From Dyella humicola (GTDB lineage Bacteria > Pseudomonadota > Gammaproteobacteria > Xanthomonadales > Rhodanobacteraceae), in assembly GCF_026283945.1 (NCBI RefSeq), contig NZ_JAPDPC010000001.1, forward strand, positions 2,542,001 through 2,606,000: a stretch of 64,000 nucleotides of DNA, given 5' to 3'. This document shows, in pieces, positions 54,564 through 64,000 of the stretch. The stretch's first letter is position 1; the number at the start of each line of letters is the position of its first letter. The position numbers and the translations under genes are program-made. Below the pieces are notes generated by a model. The model was not told the origin of the DNA. It worked only from the letters and a program-made list of their open reading frames with translations, and searched no databases.

Positions 54564-55819
54564 TGAGCCGACGCCTACGCACCCTACCCTTGGCCATGTC
54601 GATCTTGCTGGCCGCCTGCGCTACGCCAACGACCCAGAAGCCGCACGCCCCCGTCGTACAGGCGCCAGTCCCTGAGCCTGTGCGTGACATCAGCCATGCG
54701 GTCGCCGGCCCGGCAACACCCGGCGACGACAACGCCAATATCTGGGATCAACTGCGCGGCAGCTTCGCCATGGCGGACTGCGATGCCGATCCGGGCATCA
54801 TGGAATGGGCCCGTCGCTATACCCAGAATCCACAACAATTCGAAAGCCAGATGGGCACGATCGCACCTCGACTCGCCTACGTGCAGCAGATCGCCGCCAA
54901 GCATGACGTCGCCGGCGAATTCGCCTTGTTGCCGTGGATAGAAAGTCAGTATCGACCGGTGTCAGGCGGCAAGAACATGCCGTCAGGCATGTGGCAGATC
55001 ATGCTCTCCACCGCGAGTGCGATGGGCATTCGCGTCGACAGGAACTTCGACGGCCGTATGGACGTTCCAGCGGCCACGGATGCCATCATGTCGATGCTGA
55101 GCCGCTATCACGATGATCTTGGCGACTGGCGCCTGGTCGACTACGCCTATAACGCCGGCGAGTTCGGTGTGCGCCGAATGGTGGACCAGCATGGCGTGCC
55201 TGCAGCCGAACCCGTCGTACCCAAGCTGCCGGTAAAACGCGTTACCCGCGAGCACTTGGTCAAGCTGTTGGCCATTGCCTGTGTCATCCGTGAGCCTGCC
55301 CGTTTCAATGTGAGTCTGCCGCTACTCCCCTCCGAGCAACGCCTGGTTGCCGTGAACGTAAACAGCTCCATGCCGATAGAACACGCCGCCAGCCATGCCG
55401 GCATGTCGTCAAGCGAGTTGAAGGAGCTCAATGCCGGCTTCCGTAACGGCATGGTCGACACAAGCGCCGCGTCCTACCTGCTGATACCCAGCAACCGCGT
55501 GCAGCAGTTCCGCAGCTCGCTGATTGCCGACAACGAAAGTGGCGGCGATGTTCAGAGCGTGCCAGGCGCCGCGGTACTACCTCCGCTGGCCGCCGTCCTG
55601 AATGGGGCCACCGATGATCGTTCCGAGGCTTCGGCGCCAGCCTCGAAAGCGAAGCGGACCTCCTTATCGGCGAAGACGCATACCGTAAAATCCGGTGAAA
55701 GCCTGTGGAGCATCGCACGCCTCTACTCGGTCGACATCAAGCAGCTGGAACAGTGGAACCACCTGCAGGGACCTGGCGTCAAGCCGGGCCAGGTGCTGAA
55801 GGTCACTTCCCCGGGCTGA
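54560..55819 (+). CDS. mltD: Membrane-bound lytic murein transglycosylase D with one LysM
   Basis: The 419-residue lipoprotein has a lipobox ILLAACAT (Cys at about 20), a family 1 lytic transglycosylase domain with the catalytic glutamate in [25 protein letters not shown], and [15 protein letters not shown] proline/serine linker leads to a single C-terminal LysM ([27 protein letters not shown]). It cuts peptidoglycan between MurNAc and GlcNAc, forming anhydroMurNAc. Escherichia coli MltD has two LysM, and the position next to gloB is conserved. The ATG at 54560 overlaps the gloB stop. Confidence 0.94.
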   Translation: MMSRRLRTLPLAMSILLAACATPTTQKPHAPVVQAPVPEPVRDISHAVAGPATPGDDNANIWDQLRGSFAMADCDADPGIMEWARRYTQNPQQFESQMGTIAPRLAYVQQIAAKHDVAGEFALLPWIESQYRPVSGGKNMPSGMWQIMLSTASAMGIRVDRNFDGRMDVPAATDAIMSMLSRYHDDLGDWRLVDYAYNAGEFGVRRMVDQHGVPAAEPVVPKLPVKRVTREHLVKLLAIACVIREPARFNVSLPLLPSEQRLVAVNVNSSMPIEHAASHAGMSSSELKELNAGFRNGMVDTSAASYLLIPSNRVQQFRSSLIADNESGGDVQSVPGAAVLPPLAAVLNGATDDRSEASAPASKAKRTSLSAKTHTVKSGESLWSIARLYSVDIKQLEQWNHLQGPGVKPGQVLKVTSPG

Positions 55820-55928
55820 CAGGGCGCGCGGCGTCGCTCCTTCGGGGGCGCCCCGCCTGGCCCGCCCACCCACTGCTAGACTCAGCGGGCAACGCCGCTG
55901 GGCGCGCTTTCTATGGCTGGGAGGACGC

Positions 55929-56711
55929 ATGGGATTCCTGCACGGCAAAAGGGCGCTTGTCGTCGGCATTGCGAGTCGGCGCTCGATTGCCTGGGGCATT
56001 GCCAACGCGATGCATCGAGAAGGTGCACAACTCGCCTTTACCTATCAGAACGATCGCCTGAAGGACCGCGTCGACGAAGCCGCAAATACCTTCGGCTCCA
56101 ACATCGCGCTGCCTTGCGATGTAGCCGATGACGCGCAGATCGAGCACCTGTTCGCCGCGCTAGGCAAGCATTGGGACGGCTTTGACATCCTCGTGCACTC
56201 CGTGGGATTTGCACCACGAGAAGCACTGCAGGGCGAGTTTCTGGACCATCTCACGCGCGAGAACTTCACCATCGCGCACGATATTTCCAGCTACAGCCTG
56301 GCCGCACTGGCCAAGGCAGCCCGGCCGATGATGGCCGGACGCGGTGGCGCCATTCTCACGCTCAGCTACCTTGGCGCCGAGCGCGCCATGGACAACTACA
56401 ACGTCATGGGCCTGGCCAAGGCCAGCCTTGAGGCGAACGTACGCTATCTCGCCTTCAACCTCGGTCCGGAGGGCACTCGCGTCAACGCCATCTCCGCCGG
56501 CCCGATCAAGACGCTTGCTGCAACCGGCATCGCGAATTTCCGCAAGATGCTCGACCATGTCGATGAACATGCACCGCTGCGCCGCAGCGTCACCATTGAT
56601 GAAGTCGGCAACGTGGGCGCATTTCTGTGTTCCGATCTCGCCTCGGGCGTCACCGGCGAGATCACCCACGTCGATGCCGGCTACAACATCCTGGGCATGA
56701 CCGGCGTCTAG
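55929..56711 (+). CDS. fabI: Enoyl-ACP reductase (NADH), FabI
   Basis: The 260-residue short-chain dehydrogenase-like enzyme has [36 protein letters not shown], and the FabI active-site pattern [24 protein letters not shown] with Tyr and Lys six residues apart between them. It performs the last step of each fatty-acid elongation cycle. GGGAGG precedes the ATG at 55929. It is the target of triclosan in many species. It ends at a bidirectional terminator. Confidence 0.96.
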   Translation: MGFLHGKRALVVGIASRRSIAWGIANAMHREGAQLAFTYQNDRLKDRVDEAANTFGSNIALPCDVADDAQIEHLFAALGKHWDGFDILVHSVGFAPREALQGEFLDHLTRENFTIAHDISSYSLAALAKAARPMMAGRGGAILTLSYLGAERAMDNYNVMGLAKASLEANVRYLAFNLGPEGTRVNAISAGPIKTLAATGIANFRKMLDHVDEHAPLRRSVTIDEVGNVGAFLCSDLASGVTGEITHVDAGYNILGMTGV

Positions 56712-56735
56712 CCCCCTCCCATGGATATTCCAAAT

Positions 56736-56766
56736 AAAAAGGGCGGCCATCCGGCCGCCCTTTTCT
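56736..56766. terminator. Bidirectional terminator between fabI and ppiD
   Basis: AAAAGGGCGGCC, ATCC and GGCCGCCCTTTT form a 12-base stem at 56737-56764. T runs on both strands serve the convergent genes. Confidence 0.94.
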
Positions 56767-56790
56767 TTACTTCATCACGGCGGCGCCGGG

Positions 56791-58695
56791 TTACAGGCGC
56801 TCGGTAGCGATCTTGATCTCGGTCTTCGCCTTCAGCGCTTCGATGAACTCATGCGTCGCAATGGCGCCGTAGGCCTGGGCCATCTGGGTGCGCAGCATGG
56901 TGCGCTGCTCCGGTGTCACCTTGGTCAGATCGCCGTCCTGCACTTTGTCGACGGCCACGACGGCGAAGCTGCCATCACGCATCTGGACACGCGCGAACTG
57001 CGGCTTGCCTGCCACCGGATGCGGCAACAGGAAGGCCTGATCAAGCACTTCAGCGGGTAGTTCCTGCTGCACGCGAATGGCTTCCGGGACCGTCTGCAGG
57101 GCAGCGCCGGTCGAGGCCGCCACGGCCTGCATGTCCTCGCCCTTCTGCAAGCGCTCGAGCAAACCATCCGCACGCTTCAGAGCCGCAGCGACAATGCGCT
57201 CGTCCAGAATCTTCTGGCGGACCTGATCGCGCACTTCGGCCAACGGACGTGCAGCAGTGGGTACGTGCTTGTCGACCCGAATCACCACGGCGTGGTTGGA
57301 GCCCAGGTCGAGCAGGCCTGAATTATTGCCCTGCGTCAGCACGTCGTCGGAGAACGCCGACTCGACCAGCTTCTGATTCGCCAGCAGACCTTCGCCGCCC
57401 TTGCGCGAGAACAGCCCGGTGGTCTGGATGGGCAGGGCCAAGGCCTGCGCCGCCGGCTCCAGCGAAGAGGGATTCTGATAGGTCTGATCCGTCAGCTTGC
57501 CCGCCAGTTCGCTGAACCTGCGATCGCGCTCAGTGGTCAGGTAATCCTTGGCGATCTGTTCACGCACTTCCGCAAAAGGCTTGGCCTGACCGCTGCGAAC
57601 GTCGCGCAGCCAGAGCACGTGATAGCCCTCGTCGGACAATACTGGCTTGGAAACCTGCCCTTTCTGCAACGAGAACAGCGCGGTATCGAAAGCCGGGTTG
57701 GTGACACCCTTTTCCAGCCAGCCCAGGTCGCCGCCCGAACGCTTCGAACCCAAGTCGTCCGAATTCTGCTCGGCCAGCTTGGCGAAATCTTCAGGGGTGG
57801 CTTCGCTGGCAATCTTTTCAGCCCGGGCCAAGGCCGCCTTCTGCTGATCCGGCGTGGCGTTCTTCGGCACGTTGATCAGGATGTGCGAAACGAGACGCTG
57901 CTCTGGCTGCACGAAGCGCTGCTTTTCGTCTTCGTAACGCTTCTTGAGGTCGTCCTCACTCGGCTGCGCGTCGAGCTTGAGGTCAGCGCCGTTGACTTCG
58001 ATGAACTTCAACGAGACCTGCTCGGGGTTCATGAAGTCCGACTGATGTTCCTTGTAAAACGCCTCCAGCTGCGCATCGCTCACTTGCGTGTCGGTCAATG
58101 CCGGACGCGGCAATGCGAACCAGCGCAGGTCGCGGCGTTGTGCGCGCAGCGCCAGGTAGCGATCCATGTTGGCGTCGGTCACGAACGTACTGGCAGAAAT
58201 GGCCTCCGGAAGGAGCGAGGTCTCCAGCGACGCGCGTACATCGTTCTCAAACATGCCCGGCGACTTGTTTTGCGCGGCTAGCACGGCACGGTAGGTATTG
58301 GCGTCGAACTGGCCATTGACCTGGAATGCCTGGATCCCGGCAATCAGGTCGCGCACGGCAATGTCCGATACCCGCATGCCCAGCTTCTCGTTAGCCTGTA
58401 GCAGCAGTTGCTCGTCGATCAGCTGCTGGAGCACCTGACGCTTCGCTTCGGGTTGCTCGAAGATCGTGGGATCGAAATGGTCGCCCTGCTGGGCCATGGC
58501 ACGCTGGCGCAGCTGGTTCATCCGCTCCTGATATTGCTGCTGGCTGATCTCGTGCTTGCCAACCATCGCCACGTAGGTATCGGTCCGCGAGCTGAAATAA
58601 GACTCGATGCCGAAGAACGAGATAGCGAAAACGCAAATGCCCAGAATGACGACAGAAGGCCACCCGTGTAGCTTGTTACGTATTGCCTGCAGCAT
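56791..58695 (-). CDS. ppiD: PpiD-like periplasmic chaperone with parvulin domain
   Basis: The 634-residue protein has a short cytoplasmic start, one transmembrane helix (about 13-32), a SurA-like N-terminal chaperone region (QQYQERMNQLRQRAMAQQG, RQVLQQLIDEQLLLQANEKLG), and a parvulin domain at about 265-365 (RLVSHILINVP, GGDLGWLEKGVTNPAFDTALFSLQKGQVSKPV). It helps fold proteins leaving the Sec translocon. The ATG at 58695 is chosen because it starts with LQAIRNKLHGW, the family start. It lies in the same direction as lon-hupB and two tRNAs, after a terminator. Confidence 0.93.
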   Translation of the reverse strand: MLQAIRNKLHGWPSVVILGICVFAISFFGIESYFSSRTDTYVAMVGKHEISQQQYQERMNQLRQRAMAQQGDHFDPTIFEQPEAKRQVLQQLIDEQLLLQANEKLGMRVSDIAVRDLIAGIQAFQVNGQFDANTYRAVLAAQNKSPGMFENDVRASLETSLLPEAISASTFVTDANMDRYLALRAQRRDLRWFALPRPALTDTQVSDAQLEAFYKEHQSDFMNPEQVSLKFIEVNGADLKLDAQPSEDDLKKRYEDEKQRFVQPEQRLVSHILINVPKNATPDQQKAALARAEKIASEATPEDFAKLAEQNSDDLGSKRSGGDLGWLEKGVTNPAFDTALFSLQKGQVSKPVLSDEGYHVLWLRDVRSGQAKPFAEVREQIAKDYLTTERDRRFSELAGKLTDQTYQNPSSLEPAAQALALPIQTTGLFSRKGGEGLLANQKLVESAFSDDVLTQGNNSGLLDLGSNHAVVIRVDKHVPTAARPLAEVRDQVRQKILDERIVAAALKRADGLLERLQKGEDMQAVAASTGAALQTVPEAIRVQQELPAEVLDQAFLLPHPVAGKPQFARVQMRDGSFAVVAVDKVQDGDLTKVTPEQRTMLRTQMAQAYGAIATHEFIEALKAKTEIKIATERL

Positions 58696-58744
58696 GGATT
58701 GTTCCCGGCTATTCGTTGTTCGGCGCACCATGTGCGCGGCGCTT

Positions 58745-58774
58745 AAAAAACAAAGGCGCCACACGGGCGCCCTT
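58745..58774 (-). terminator. Terminator after tRNA-Asp copy 2
   Basis: On the minus strand AAGGGCGCC, CGTGT and GGCGCCTTT form a nine-base stem (one wobble), followed by GTTTTTT. It separates the hupB-tRNA transcript from ppiD. Confidence 0.8.
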
Positions 58775-58782
58775 GCGAACTG

Positions 58783-58859
58783 TGGCGGAGCGGACGGGAC
58801 TCGAACCCGCGACCTCCGGCGTGACAGGCCAGCATTCTAACCGACTGAACTACCGCTCC
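58783..58859 (-). tRNA. tRNA-Asp (GTC), copy 2
   Basis: A complete 77-base tRNA with encoded CCA, identical to copy 1 at 45397-45473 but on the opposite strand. It lies nine bases after tRNA-Val. Confidence 0.97.
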
Positions 58860-58868
58860 GCATTTTTC

Positions 58869-58943
58869 TGGTGGGTGCTGTAGGGATCGAACCTACGACC
58901 CTCGCCTTGTAAGGGCGACGCTCTACCGCTGAGCTAAGCACCC
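58869..58943 (-). tRNA. tRNA-Val (TAC)
   Basis: A complete 75-base cloverleaf with encoded CCA; the anticodon loop CTTACAA gives TAC. It begins 21 bases after the hupB stop, so it may be cotranscribed with hupB and tRNA-Asp. Confidence 0.97.
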
Positions 58944-58964
58944 GAAACCAAGCAGAAGAGCCGC

Positions 58965-59237
58965 TTAGTTTAGGGCATCCTTGAGGGTCTTGCCAGCCTT
59001 GAATGCCGGAACCTTCGAGGCCTTGATCTTGATCGTCTCATTGGTGCGCGGGTTGCGGCCGGTGCGAGCAGCGCGCTTGCGCACGGTGAAGGTGCCAAAA
59101 CCCACCACCGACACGTCGTCGCCTTTCTTCAGCGCCTTCTGCACGGTCTCGAAGAAAGCCTCGAGAGCACGGCCAGCGTCAGCCTTGGTGAGTTCGGCCT
59201 TTTCGGCAATGGCATTGATCAGATCGGTTTTATTCAT
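58965..59237 (-). CDS. hupB: DNA-binding protein HU
   Basis: The 90-residue protein is [78 protein letters not shown]. It bends and compacts DNA. The loop with the intercalating proline (RNPRTNE) is present. The order lon-hupB-ppiD is typical. A sigma-70 promoter lies upstream. Confidence 0.98.
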   Translation of the reverse strand: MNKTDLINAIAEKAELTKADAGRALEAFFETVQKALKKGDDVSVVGFGTFTVRKRAARTGRNPRTNETIKIKASKVPAFKAGKTLKDALN

Positions 59238-59380
59238 TGAGACACTCCCTTAAACGGTTATGCAGCCCGCGTGGTCAGTCTGGGACAAGACGACGCCCCC
59301 TTGATGACTGGCCATCGAGGCGCCGCCAAGCAACCCCGCATCACTGCGCATCGTGCTCGGCGTCAGGCTGCGGTGTCGCC

Positions 59381-59409
59381 TTTATACCAGTGGCCTACAG
59401 GGTCCGCAA
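59381..59409 (-). promoter_or_regulatory. Sigma-70 promoter for hupB
   Basis: On the minus strand TTGCGG (59409-59404) and TATAAA (59386-59381) are 17 bases apart. It would give a leader of about 135 bases before hupB. Confidence 0.6.
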
Positions 59410-59516
59410 TGACAAGCAATACCAAGGGTTCCCGCAGTTCAGCGTTATCCGAGATCGCTTGCAAAGTGGTGACCGAAACGCTAGCGACCGGGGCCAGCAT
59501 CGCCATGACCCGGGCA

Positions 59517-59546
59517 AAAAAAACGGGCGGAAGACCGCCCGTTTTT
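59517..59546 (-). terminator. Terminator of lon
   Basis: AAACGGGCGG, AAGA and CCGCCCGTTT form a ten-base stem, followed by T runs on both strands. It lies about 25 bases after the lon stop. Confidence 0.93.
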
Positions 59547-59569
59547 TCAAGGGTGAAACAGGTCACGAA

Positions 59570-62098
59570 TCAGTGCGGCCGCGTATACGACTCCTGCGAC
59601 TCGTCCTGGGCATCGTCAATCGGCGCCTCGACCTTGGGCTTGCTACCGTCTTCAACGGCCTGCAGTGGCTGCAGGGGGCGCTCAAGGGCAATGTCGAGCA
59701 CCTCATCGATCCAGCGCACGGGATGGATATCCAGCGAGCTGGTGATGTTTTGCGTAATATCCGCAAGGTCTTTCTTGTTGTCCTCAGGAATGATGATCGT
59801 GGTGATGCCACCACGATGGGCAGCCAGCAGCTTCTCCTTGAGCCCTCCAATCGGCAGCACGCGACCACGCAGGGTGATCTCACCCGTCATCGCCACTTCG
59901 GAGCGCACCGGCACCTTGGTAAGTGCGGACACCAAGGCGGTGCACATGGCGATACCCGCGCTAGGGCCGTCTTTCGGCGTAGCGCCTTCCGGCACGTGGA
60001 TATGGATATCCAGCTTTTGGTGGAATTCCGGATCGATGCCAAGCTGATCGGCACGCGCGCGGACCACTGACAGTGCCGCCTGGATCGACTCTTTCATCAC
60101 GTCGCCAAGCTGCCCGGTGTTCACCAAGCGGCCCTTGCCCGGCACCACCGATGCCTCGATGCTGAGCAGTTCGCCGCCAACCTGGGTCCATGCCAGCCCC
60201 GTGACCAGCCCCACCTCGTTCTGAAGTTCCTTACGGCCAAAATCGAAGCGACGAACGCCAAGATAATGCCCGAGATTCTCTGAGTTCACCGCGGCATAGC
60301 CGGGCGCCTTCGACTTGGTCTTGGCCGTCTTTACGGCTGCAACCGCTTTCTTGGCCTGATCCTTTGTGGCCGAACCCTTCTTGATCTGACCCAACGTAAG
60401 CTCCTTCACCACCTTGCGGCAGATCTTGGAAATCTCGCGCTCGAGATTGCGCACCCCGGATTCTCGCGTGTAGTAGCGCACGATATCGCGCAAGGCCGTC
60501 TCGTCGACGCTCAACTCCTCTGGCTTTAGGCCATTGGCCTTGAGCTGCTTGGGCAACAGGTACCTCTGTGCAATACCCAGCTTCTCGTCTTCGGTGTAAC
60601 CCGGAATACGGATCACTTCCATGCGATCCAGCAAGGGACCGGGAATGTTCAGCGAGTTGGCCGTGGCGACCCACATGACCTCGGAGAGGTCCAGGTCAAC
60701 TTCCAGATAGTGGTCGTTGAACGCATGGTTCTGCTCCGGATCGAGCACCTCGAGCAGGGCCGACGACGGGTCACCGCGGAAATCCATCGACATCTTGTCG
60801 ATCTCGTCGAGCACGAACAGCGGGTTCTTCGATCCCACCTTGTTGAGGTTCTGCACGATGCGGCCCGGCATGGAACCAATATAGGTGCGACGATGACCAC
60901 GAATTTCGGCTTCGTCGCGCACGCCACCAAGGCTCATGCGGACGAACTTTCGGTTCGTCGCCTTGGCGATGGACTGACCCAGCGACGTCTTGCCCACGCC
61001 CGGCGGACCCACCAGGCACAGGATGGGGCCGCGCATGGTATTCACGCGCTGCTGCACGGCGAGGTATTCGAGGATGCGCTCCTTGACCTTCTCCAGACCG
61101 AAGTGATCGGCATCGAGCACCTCCTGTGCCATCTGCAAATCCTTGCGCACCTTGCTGCGCTTCTTCCACGGCACGCCGACCAGCCAGTCCAGGTAGTTAC
61201 GCACTACCGTAGCCTCGGCGGACATGGGCGACATCTGGCGCAGTTTGCCGAATTCCTGGCGCGCCTTGGCCAGCACGGCCTTGGGCATCCCGGCAGCCTC
61301 GATCTTTTTCTGCAGCTCCTCGATCTCGTTCGGGCCTTCCTCGCTCTCGCCGAGCTCCTTCTGGATGGCCTTCATCTGTTCGTTGAGGTAGTACTCGCGC
61401 TGGCTCTTTTCCATCTGCGACTTGACGCGGCCGCGGATGCGCTTTTCGACCTGCTGCAAATCCATCTCGCCATCGACCAGTCCGATCAACAATTCAAGGC
61501 GCTGACCGACGTCGGCCGTCTCCAGCACCTTTTGCTTGTCGGCCATGCGCACGGAGAGATGCGCCGCGATGGAGTCGGCAACACGCGAGGGATCATCAAT
61601 GCCCGACAACGTAGCGAGCACTTCCGGCGGCAATTTACGACTCTGCTTGACGAGCTGCTCGAACAGCGAAACCAGCGTGCGCGACACCACGTCGAGCTCG
61701 CGCTCCTTGTTGCTGTAGACCGGCTCAATGATGCGCGACGTTGCAGTAAGCATGCCGCCGTCTTCGTTGAAGTTCTCCACAGCAACGCGAGCCTGTCCCT
61801 CGACCAGCACTTTGACCGTGCCATCGGGAAGCTTCAGCAACTGCAGAACGCCAGCGAGCGTACCGATCTCGTGCAGGTCGCCGATGGCGGGATCATCGAT
61901 ATCAGGGCTCTTTTGCGCCACCAGCAGAATCTGGCGCTCGCCCTCCATGGCGCGCTCCAAGGCACGCATCGACTTGTCACGCCCGACGAACAACGGAATG
62001 ACCATATGGGGATAGACCACCACGTCACGCAGGGGCAGTACTGGCAGGGCTTCCAGCACGGCTCCGGTGGCCTGGGGGTTGGGGGCGTTCTTTGCCAT
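59570..62098 (-). CDS. lon: ATP-dependent protease Lon
   Basis: The 842-residue protein has an N-terminal substrate-binding domain ([22 protein letters not shown]), the AAA module with Walker [13 protein letters not shown] and Walker [12 protein letters not shown], and a C-terminal protease domain with catalytic Ser713 (DGPSAGIAM) and Lys near 756 ([14 protein letters not shown]). It degrades misfolded and regulatory proteins. A Lys/Ala-rich insertion (about 580-612: [20 protein letters not shown] and nearby) lies between AAA and protease modules, making it longer than Escherichia coli Lon (784). The start at 62098 gives the family N-terminus. Confidence 0.97.
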   Translation of the reverse strand: MAKNAPNPQATGAVLEALPVLPLRDVVVYPHMVIPLFVGRDKSMRALERAMEGERQILLVAQKSPDIDDPAIGDLHEIGTLAGVLQLLKLPDGTVKVLVEGQARVAVENFNEDGGMLTATSRIIEPVYSNKERELDVVSRTLVSLFEQLVKQSRKLPPEVLATLSGIDDPSRVADSIAAHLSVRMADKQKVLETADVGQRLELLIGLVDGEMDLQQVEKRIRGRVKSQMEKSQREYYLNEQMKAIQKELGESEEGPNEIEELQKKIEAAGMPKAVLAKARQEFGKLRQMSPMSAEATVVRNYLDWLVGVPWKKRSKVRKDLQMAQEVLDADHFGLEKVKERILEYLAVQQRVNTMRGPILCLVGPPGVGKTSLGQSIAKATNRKFVRMSLGGVRDEAEIRGHRRTYIGSMPGRIVQNLNKVGSKNPLFVLDEIDKMSMDFRGDPSSALLEVLDPEQNHAFNDHYLEVDLDLSEVMWVATANSLNIPGPLLDRMEVIRIPGYTEDEKLGIAQRYLLPKQLKANGLKPEELSVDETALRDIVRYYTRESGVRNLEREISKICRKVVKELTLGQIKKGSATKDQAKKAVAAVKTAKTKSKAPGYAAVNSENLGHYLGVRRFDFGRKELQNEVGLVTGLAWTQVGGELLSIEASVVPGKGRLVNTGQLGDVMKESIQAALSVVRARADQLGIDPEFHQKLDIHIHVPEGATPKDGPSAGIAMCTALVSALTKVPVRSEVAMTGEITLRGRVLPIGGLKEKLLAAHRGGITTIIIPEDNKKDLADITQNITSSLDIHPVRWIDEVLDIALERPLQPLQAVEDGSKPKVEAPIDDAQDESQESYTRPH

Positions 62099-62209
62099 CG
62101 AAGAGAGTCTCTCGTGGATGAGTATGTCGTTCGCCCCGACACTGCGCCGGGGCCTTCTGTACGTCAAGTGGTGGCATACGACCACGCACACAAGTGCATG
62201 ACAAACCAC

Positions 62210-62246
62210 AAAAACGAAATGGCCCCGGCAGTTTTGCCGAGGCCAT
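62210..62246 (-). terminator. Terminator of clpX
   Basis: ATGGCCTCGGCA, AAAC and TGCCGGGGCCAT (minus strand, one wobble) form a 12-base stem at 62219-62246, followed by TTCGTTTTT. It lies 30 bases after the clpX stop and before lon. Confidence 0.9.
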
Positions 62247-62274
62247 CGCGCTAGCTATGCGACGTTGCAGTGAG

Positions 62275-63570
62275 TCAGGCGGCGTCGCCGCCCTCGCCTG
62301 CTGCACGCGGTTGCTTGAGGTTGCCGCGATAGATGAGATATGGCTCGGCCTGCCCATCGATCACTGCATCATCAACCACGACTTTGCTCACGTGCTCCAG
62401 CGACGGGAGTTCGTACATCGTGTCCAACAGCACCTGCTCGAGAATGGTGCGAAGGCCGCGAGCGCCCGTCTTGCGCTTCAATGCCTTGCGGGCAATCGCC
62501 TGCAACGCTTCCGGGCGGAACTCCAGCTCGACACCTTCCATCTCGAACAGCTTCTTGAACTGCTTGGTGACGGCGTTCTTCGGCTCCGTGAGGATCTGCA
62601 CGAGCGCCGGCTCGTCCAGCTCCTCCAGAGTGGCCACCACTGGCAGACGACCGACGAACTCGGGAATCAGACCATAACGCACCAGGTCGGACGGCTCGAC
62701 ATCCGCCAGCACCTTGCCCAGATTCTCCCGCCGCTCCTTGCTGCGCACCTCGGCCGAGAAACCGATGCCGGTGGTCTCGGAACGCTGCTGAATGACCTTT
62801 TCCAGTCCGGCAAATGCGCCGCCACAGATGAACAGGATGTTCTTGGTGTCGACCTGCAGGAATTCCTGCTGCGGATGCTTGCGACCGCCCTGCGGCGGCA
62901 CCGAGGCCAACGTGCCCTCGATCAGCTTCAACAGCGCCTGCTGCACGCCTTCGCCAGAAACGTCGCGGGTAATCGACGGGTTCTCGCTCTTGCGCGAGAT
63001 CTTGTCGATTTCGTCGATATAGACGATGCCCGACTGCGCCTTCTCGACGTCGTAGTCGCACTTCTGCAGCAGTTTCTGGATGATGTTTTCCACATCCTCA
63101 CCCACGTAACCCGCCTCGGTGAGGGTGGTCGCGTCGGCGATGGTGAACGGCACGTTGAGCAGGCGCGCCAGCGTTTCGGCCAGCAGCGTCTTGCCCGAAC
63201 CCGTGGGTCCGATCAGCAGGATGTTGGACTTGCCCAGCTCGACGTCGTCGCTCTTCTGGCGCGACTCCATGCGCTTGTAGTGGTTGTACACAGCCACCGC
63301 CAGCGCTTTCTTGGCGCGGGTCTGGCCGACCACATACTGGTCAAGCGTCTCCATGATCTCACGGGGCTTGGGCAGCTGGCTGCGCCCGGAGGCGGCCTTC
63401 TCCTCGAGTTCCTCGCGGATGATGTCGTTGCAAAGCTCTACGCACTCATCGCAAATGAACACGGACGGACCCGCGATCAGCTTGCGCACTTCATGCTGGC
63501 TCTTGCCGCAGAAAGAGCAGTAGAGAATCTTGCCGCTGTCGTTGGAACGGCCCTGCCGCTCGTCGCTCAT
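62275..63570 (-). CDS. clpX: ATP-dependent Clp protease ATP-binding subunit ClpX
   Basis: The 431-residue protein has the zinc-binding domain ([20 protein letters not shown] then [10 protein letters not shown]), Walker [16 protein letters not shown], Walker [11 protein letters not shown] and the sensor region [13 protein letters not shown]. It unfolds tagged proteins and feeds them to ClpP. The order clpP-clpX-lon is the usual gammaproteobacterial one. The start at 63570 is the family start. Confidence 0.98.
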   Translation of the reverse strand: MSDERQGRSNDSGKILYCSFCGKSQHEVRKLIAGPSVFICDECVELCNDIIREELEEKAASGRSQLPKPREIMETLDQYVVGQTRAKKALAVAVYNHYKRMESRQKSDDVELGKSNILLIGPTGSGKTLLAETLARLLNVPFTIADATTLTEAGYVGEDVENIIQKLLQKCDYDVEKAQSGIVYIDEIDKISRKSENPSITRDVSGEGVQQALLKLIEGTLASVPPQGGRKHPQQEFLQVDTKNILFICGGAFAGLEKVIQQRSETTGIGFSAEVRSKERRENLGKVLADVEPSDLVRYGLIPEFVGRLPVVATLEELDEPALVQILTEPKNAVTKQFKKLFEMEGVELEFRPEALQAIARKALKRKTGARGLRTILEQVLLDTMYELPSLEHVSKVVVDDAVIDGQAEPYLIYRGNLKQPRAAGEGGDAA

Positions 63571-63676
63571 GCTTGGATCCTGCTGGTAAATCGGTTGCGG
63601 TTTGAGAATAGCACAGGGTTCCGCGTCTGCAGCGAGACGCGGAACGACTGGCAGAACCGGGGCCGGACGCCTGAAA

Positions 63677-64000
63677 TCAGGCCGATTTCACCGTATCGAC
63701 GGCGCGACGGTCGAGGACCGAGTCGATCAGGCCGTATTCCTTGGCCGCCTCGGCGCTCATGAAGCGGTCGCGCTCCATATCCCGTTCGATCTTGTCCAGC
63801 GGCTGGCCGGTGTGCTGAACGTAGATATCGTTCAGGCGGCGGCGCAGGTACAGGATTTCCTGGGCCTGGATCTCGATGTCGGTCGCCTGGCCGCGAGCGC
63901 CACCGGACGGCTGGTGGATCATCACGCGTGAGTTGGGCAGCGAATAACGCTTGCCCTTGGCGCCGGCCATCAGCAGCAGCGACGCCGCACTGCAGGCCTG
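63677..64000 (-). CDS. clpP: ClpP proteolytic subunit, C-terminal part (cut by right window edge)
   Basis: 108 codons are visible. The frame reads [18 protein letters not shown], where the Ser after AC corresponds to the catalytic serine, then [16 protein letters not shown] with the catalytic histidine, and ends [20 protein letters not shown]. The residue after the active Ser is Ala, where most ClpP have Met. ClpP forms the tetradecameric chamber used by ClpX. The start lies beyond the window. It is 106 bases upstream of clpX. Confidence 0.95.
   Translation of the reverse strand, partial: QACSAASLLLMAGAKGKRYSLPNSRVMIHQPSGGARGQATDIEIQAQEILYLRRRLNDIYVQHTGQPLDKIERDMERDRFMSAEAAKEYGLIDSVLDRRAVDTVKSA

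Larger units (their letters stand above)
59238..59569. other. Gap between lon and hupB
   Basis: About 330 bases hold the lon terminator at 59517-59546 and the hupB promoter at 59381-59409. The leader of hupB is therefore about 140 bases long. I see no gene or tRNA in it. Confidence 0.6.

Noticed and set aside
62099-62209. Heat-shock (sigma-32) promoter for lon
   Set aside because: CTTGAC and CCCCGG occur upstream of lon, but the spacing of about ten bases is too short for the known consensus.

Overview
The window is GC-rich chromosomal DNA from a gammaproteobacterium, most likely an order Xanthomonadales member of the Rhodanobacteraceae type (Dyella, Rhodanobacter or Luteibacter-like). That assignment is an inference. 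It rests on the high GC content, the block rpoE-rseA-mucD-lepA-lepB-DUF4845-rnc-era-recO, the block clpP-clpX-lon-hupB-tRNA-ppiD, the gloB/methyltransferase/rnhA/dnaQ/mltD neighbourhood, and dispersed GTAGGAGCGCACCC-type palindromes. Almost everything is core genome. I see no prophage, integrase, insertion sequence, CRISPR array, rRNA gene or secretion island.

Layout. 1-12.5 kb: a DUF2252 gene cut by the left edge, a TraB/GumN-like protein, an O-acyltransferase, a secreted S10 carboxypeptidase, an AraC-type regulator divergent from a YahK-like alcohol dehydrogenase, a ClC anion transporter with CBS domains, a YdcF-like protein, an ECF sigma factor with its presumed membrane anti-sigma factor, and an IMPACT/YigZ protein. 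12.5-25 kb: an ABC exporter, an asparaginase-type Ntn hydrolase followed by cutC, a cold-shock gene, a purine-salvage and wall-recycling run (CYTH protein, nagZ, hpt, FMN reductase, methylthioinosine phosphorylase), rlmD, a ydbH/ydbL-type envelope lipid-transport pair, and a REC-Hpt protein. 25-34 kb: the recO-era-rnc-DUF4845-lepB-lepA-mucD-rseA-rpoE block, transcribed leftward. A good sigma-E type promoter lies in front of rpoE, so the envelope-stress regulon starts itself.

34-45 kb: a GGDEF-EAL protein coupled to a small unknown protein, a FadB/FadJ-type beta-oxidation protein, DUF2058, slyX, ugd, an FKBP isomerase and a cation:proton antiporter. 45-51 kb: a tRNA-Ala-Glu-Asp operon with a clear promoter and terminator, DUF1249, the divergent ppsR/ppsA pair, a second signal peptidase I, and tRNA-Ser(CGA) embedded in a very long perfect inverted repeat. 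51-56.7 kb: a PP2C phosphatase, dnaQ, rnhA, a methyltransferase, gloB, mltD and fabI. 56.7-64 kb: ppiD, tRNA-Asp, tRNA-Val, hupB, lon, clpX and the C-terminal part of clpP, cut by the right edge.

The most interesting signals are structural rather than new gene systems. They are the 32-bp-arm palindrome that contains the 3' end of tRNA-Ser and looks like a fold-back duplication, a 34-bp tandem duplication that cuts through the lepA stop codon, paired palindromic repeats of which one supplies a gene's stop codon, identical tRNA-Asp genes in opposite orientation 13 kb apart, and a small orphan protein resembling the N-terminal domain of Ycf46-type AAA proteins placed directly upstream of a c-di-GMP enzyme. 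I did not find convincing evidence of an undescribed multi-gene system.
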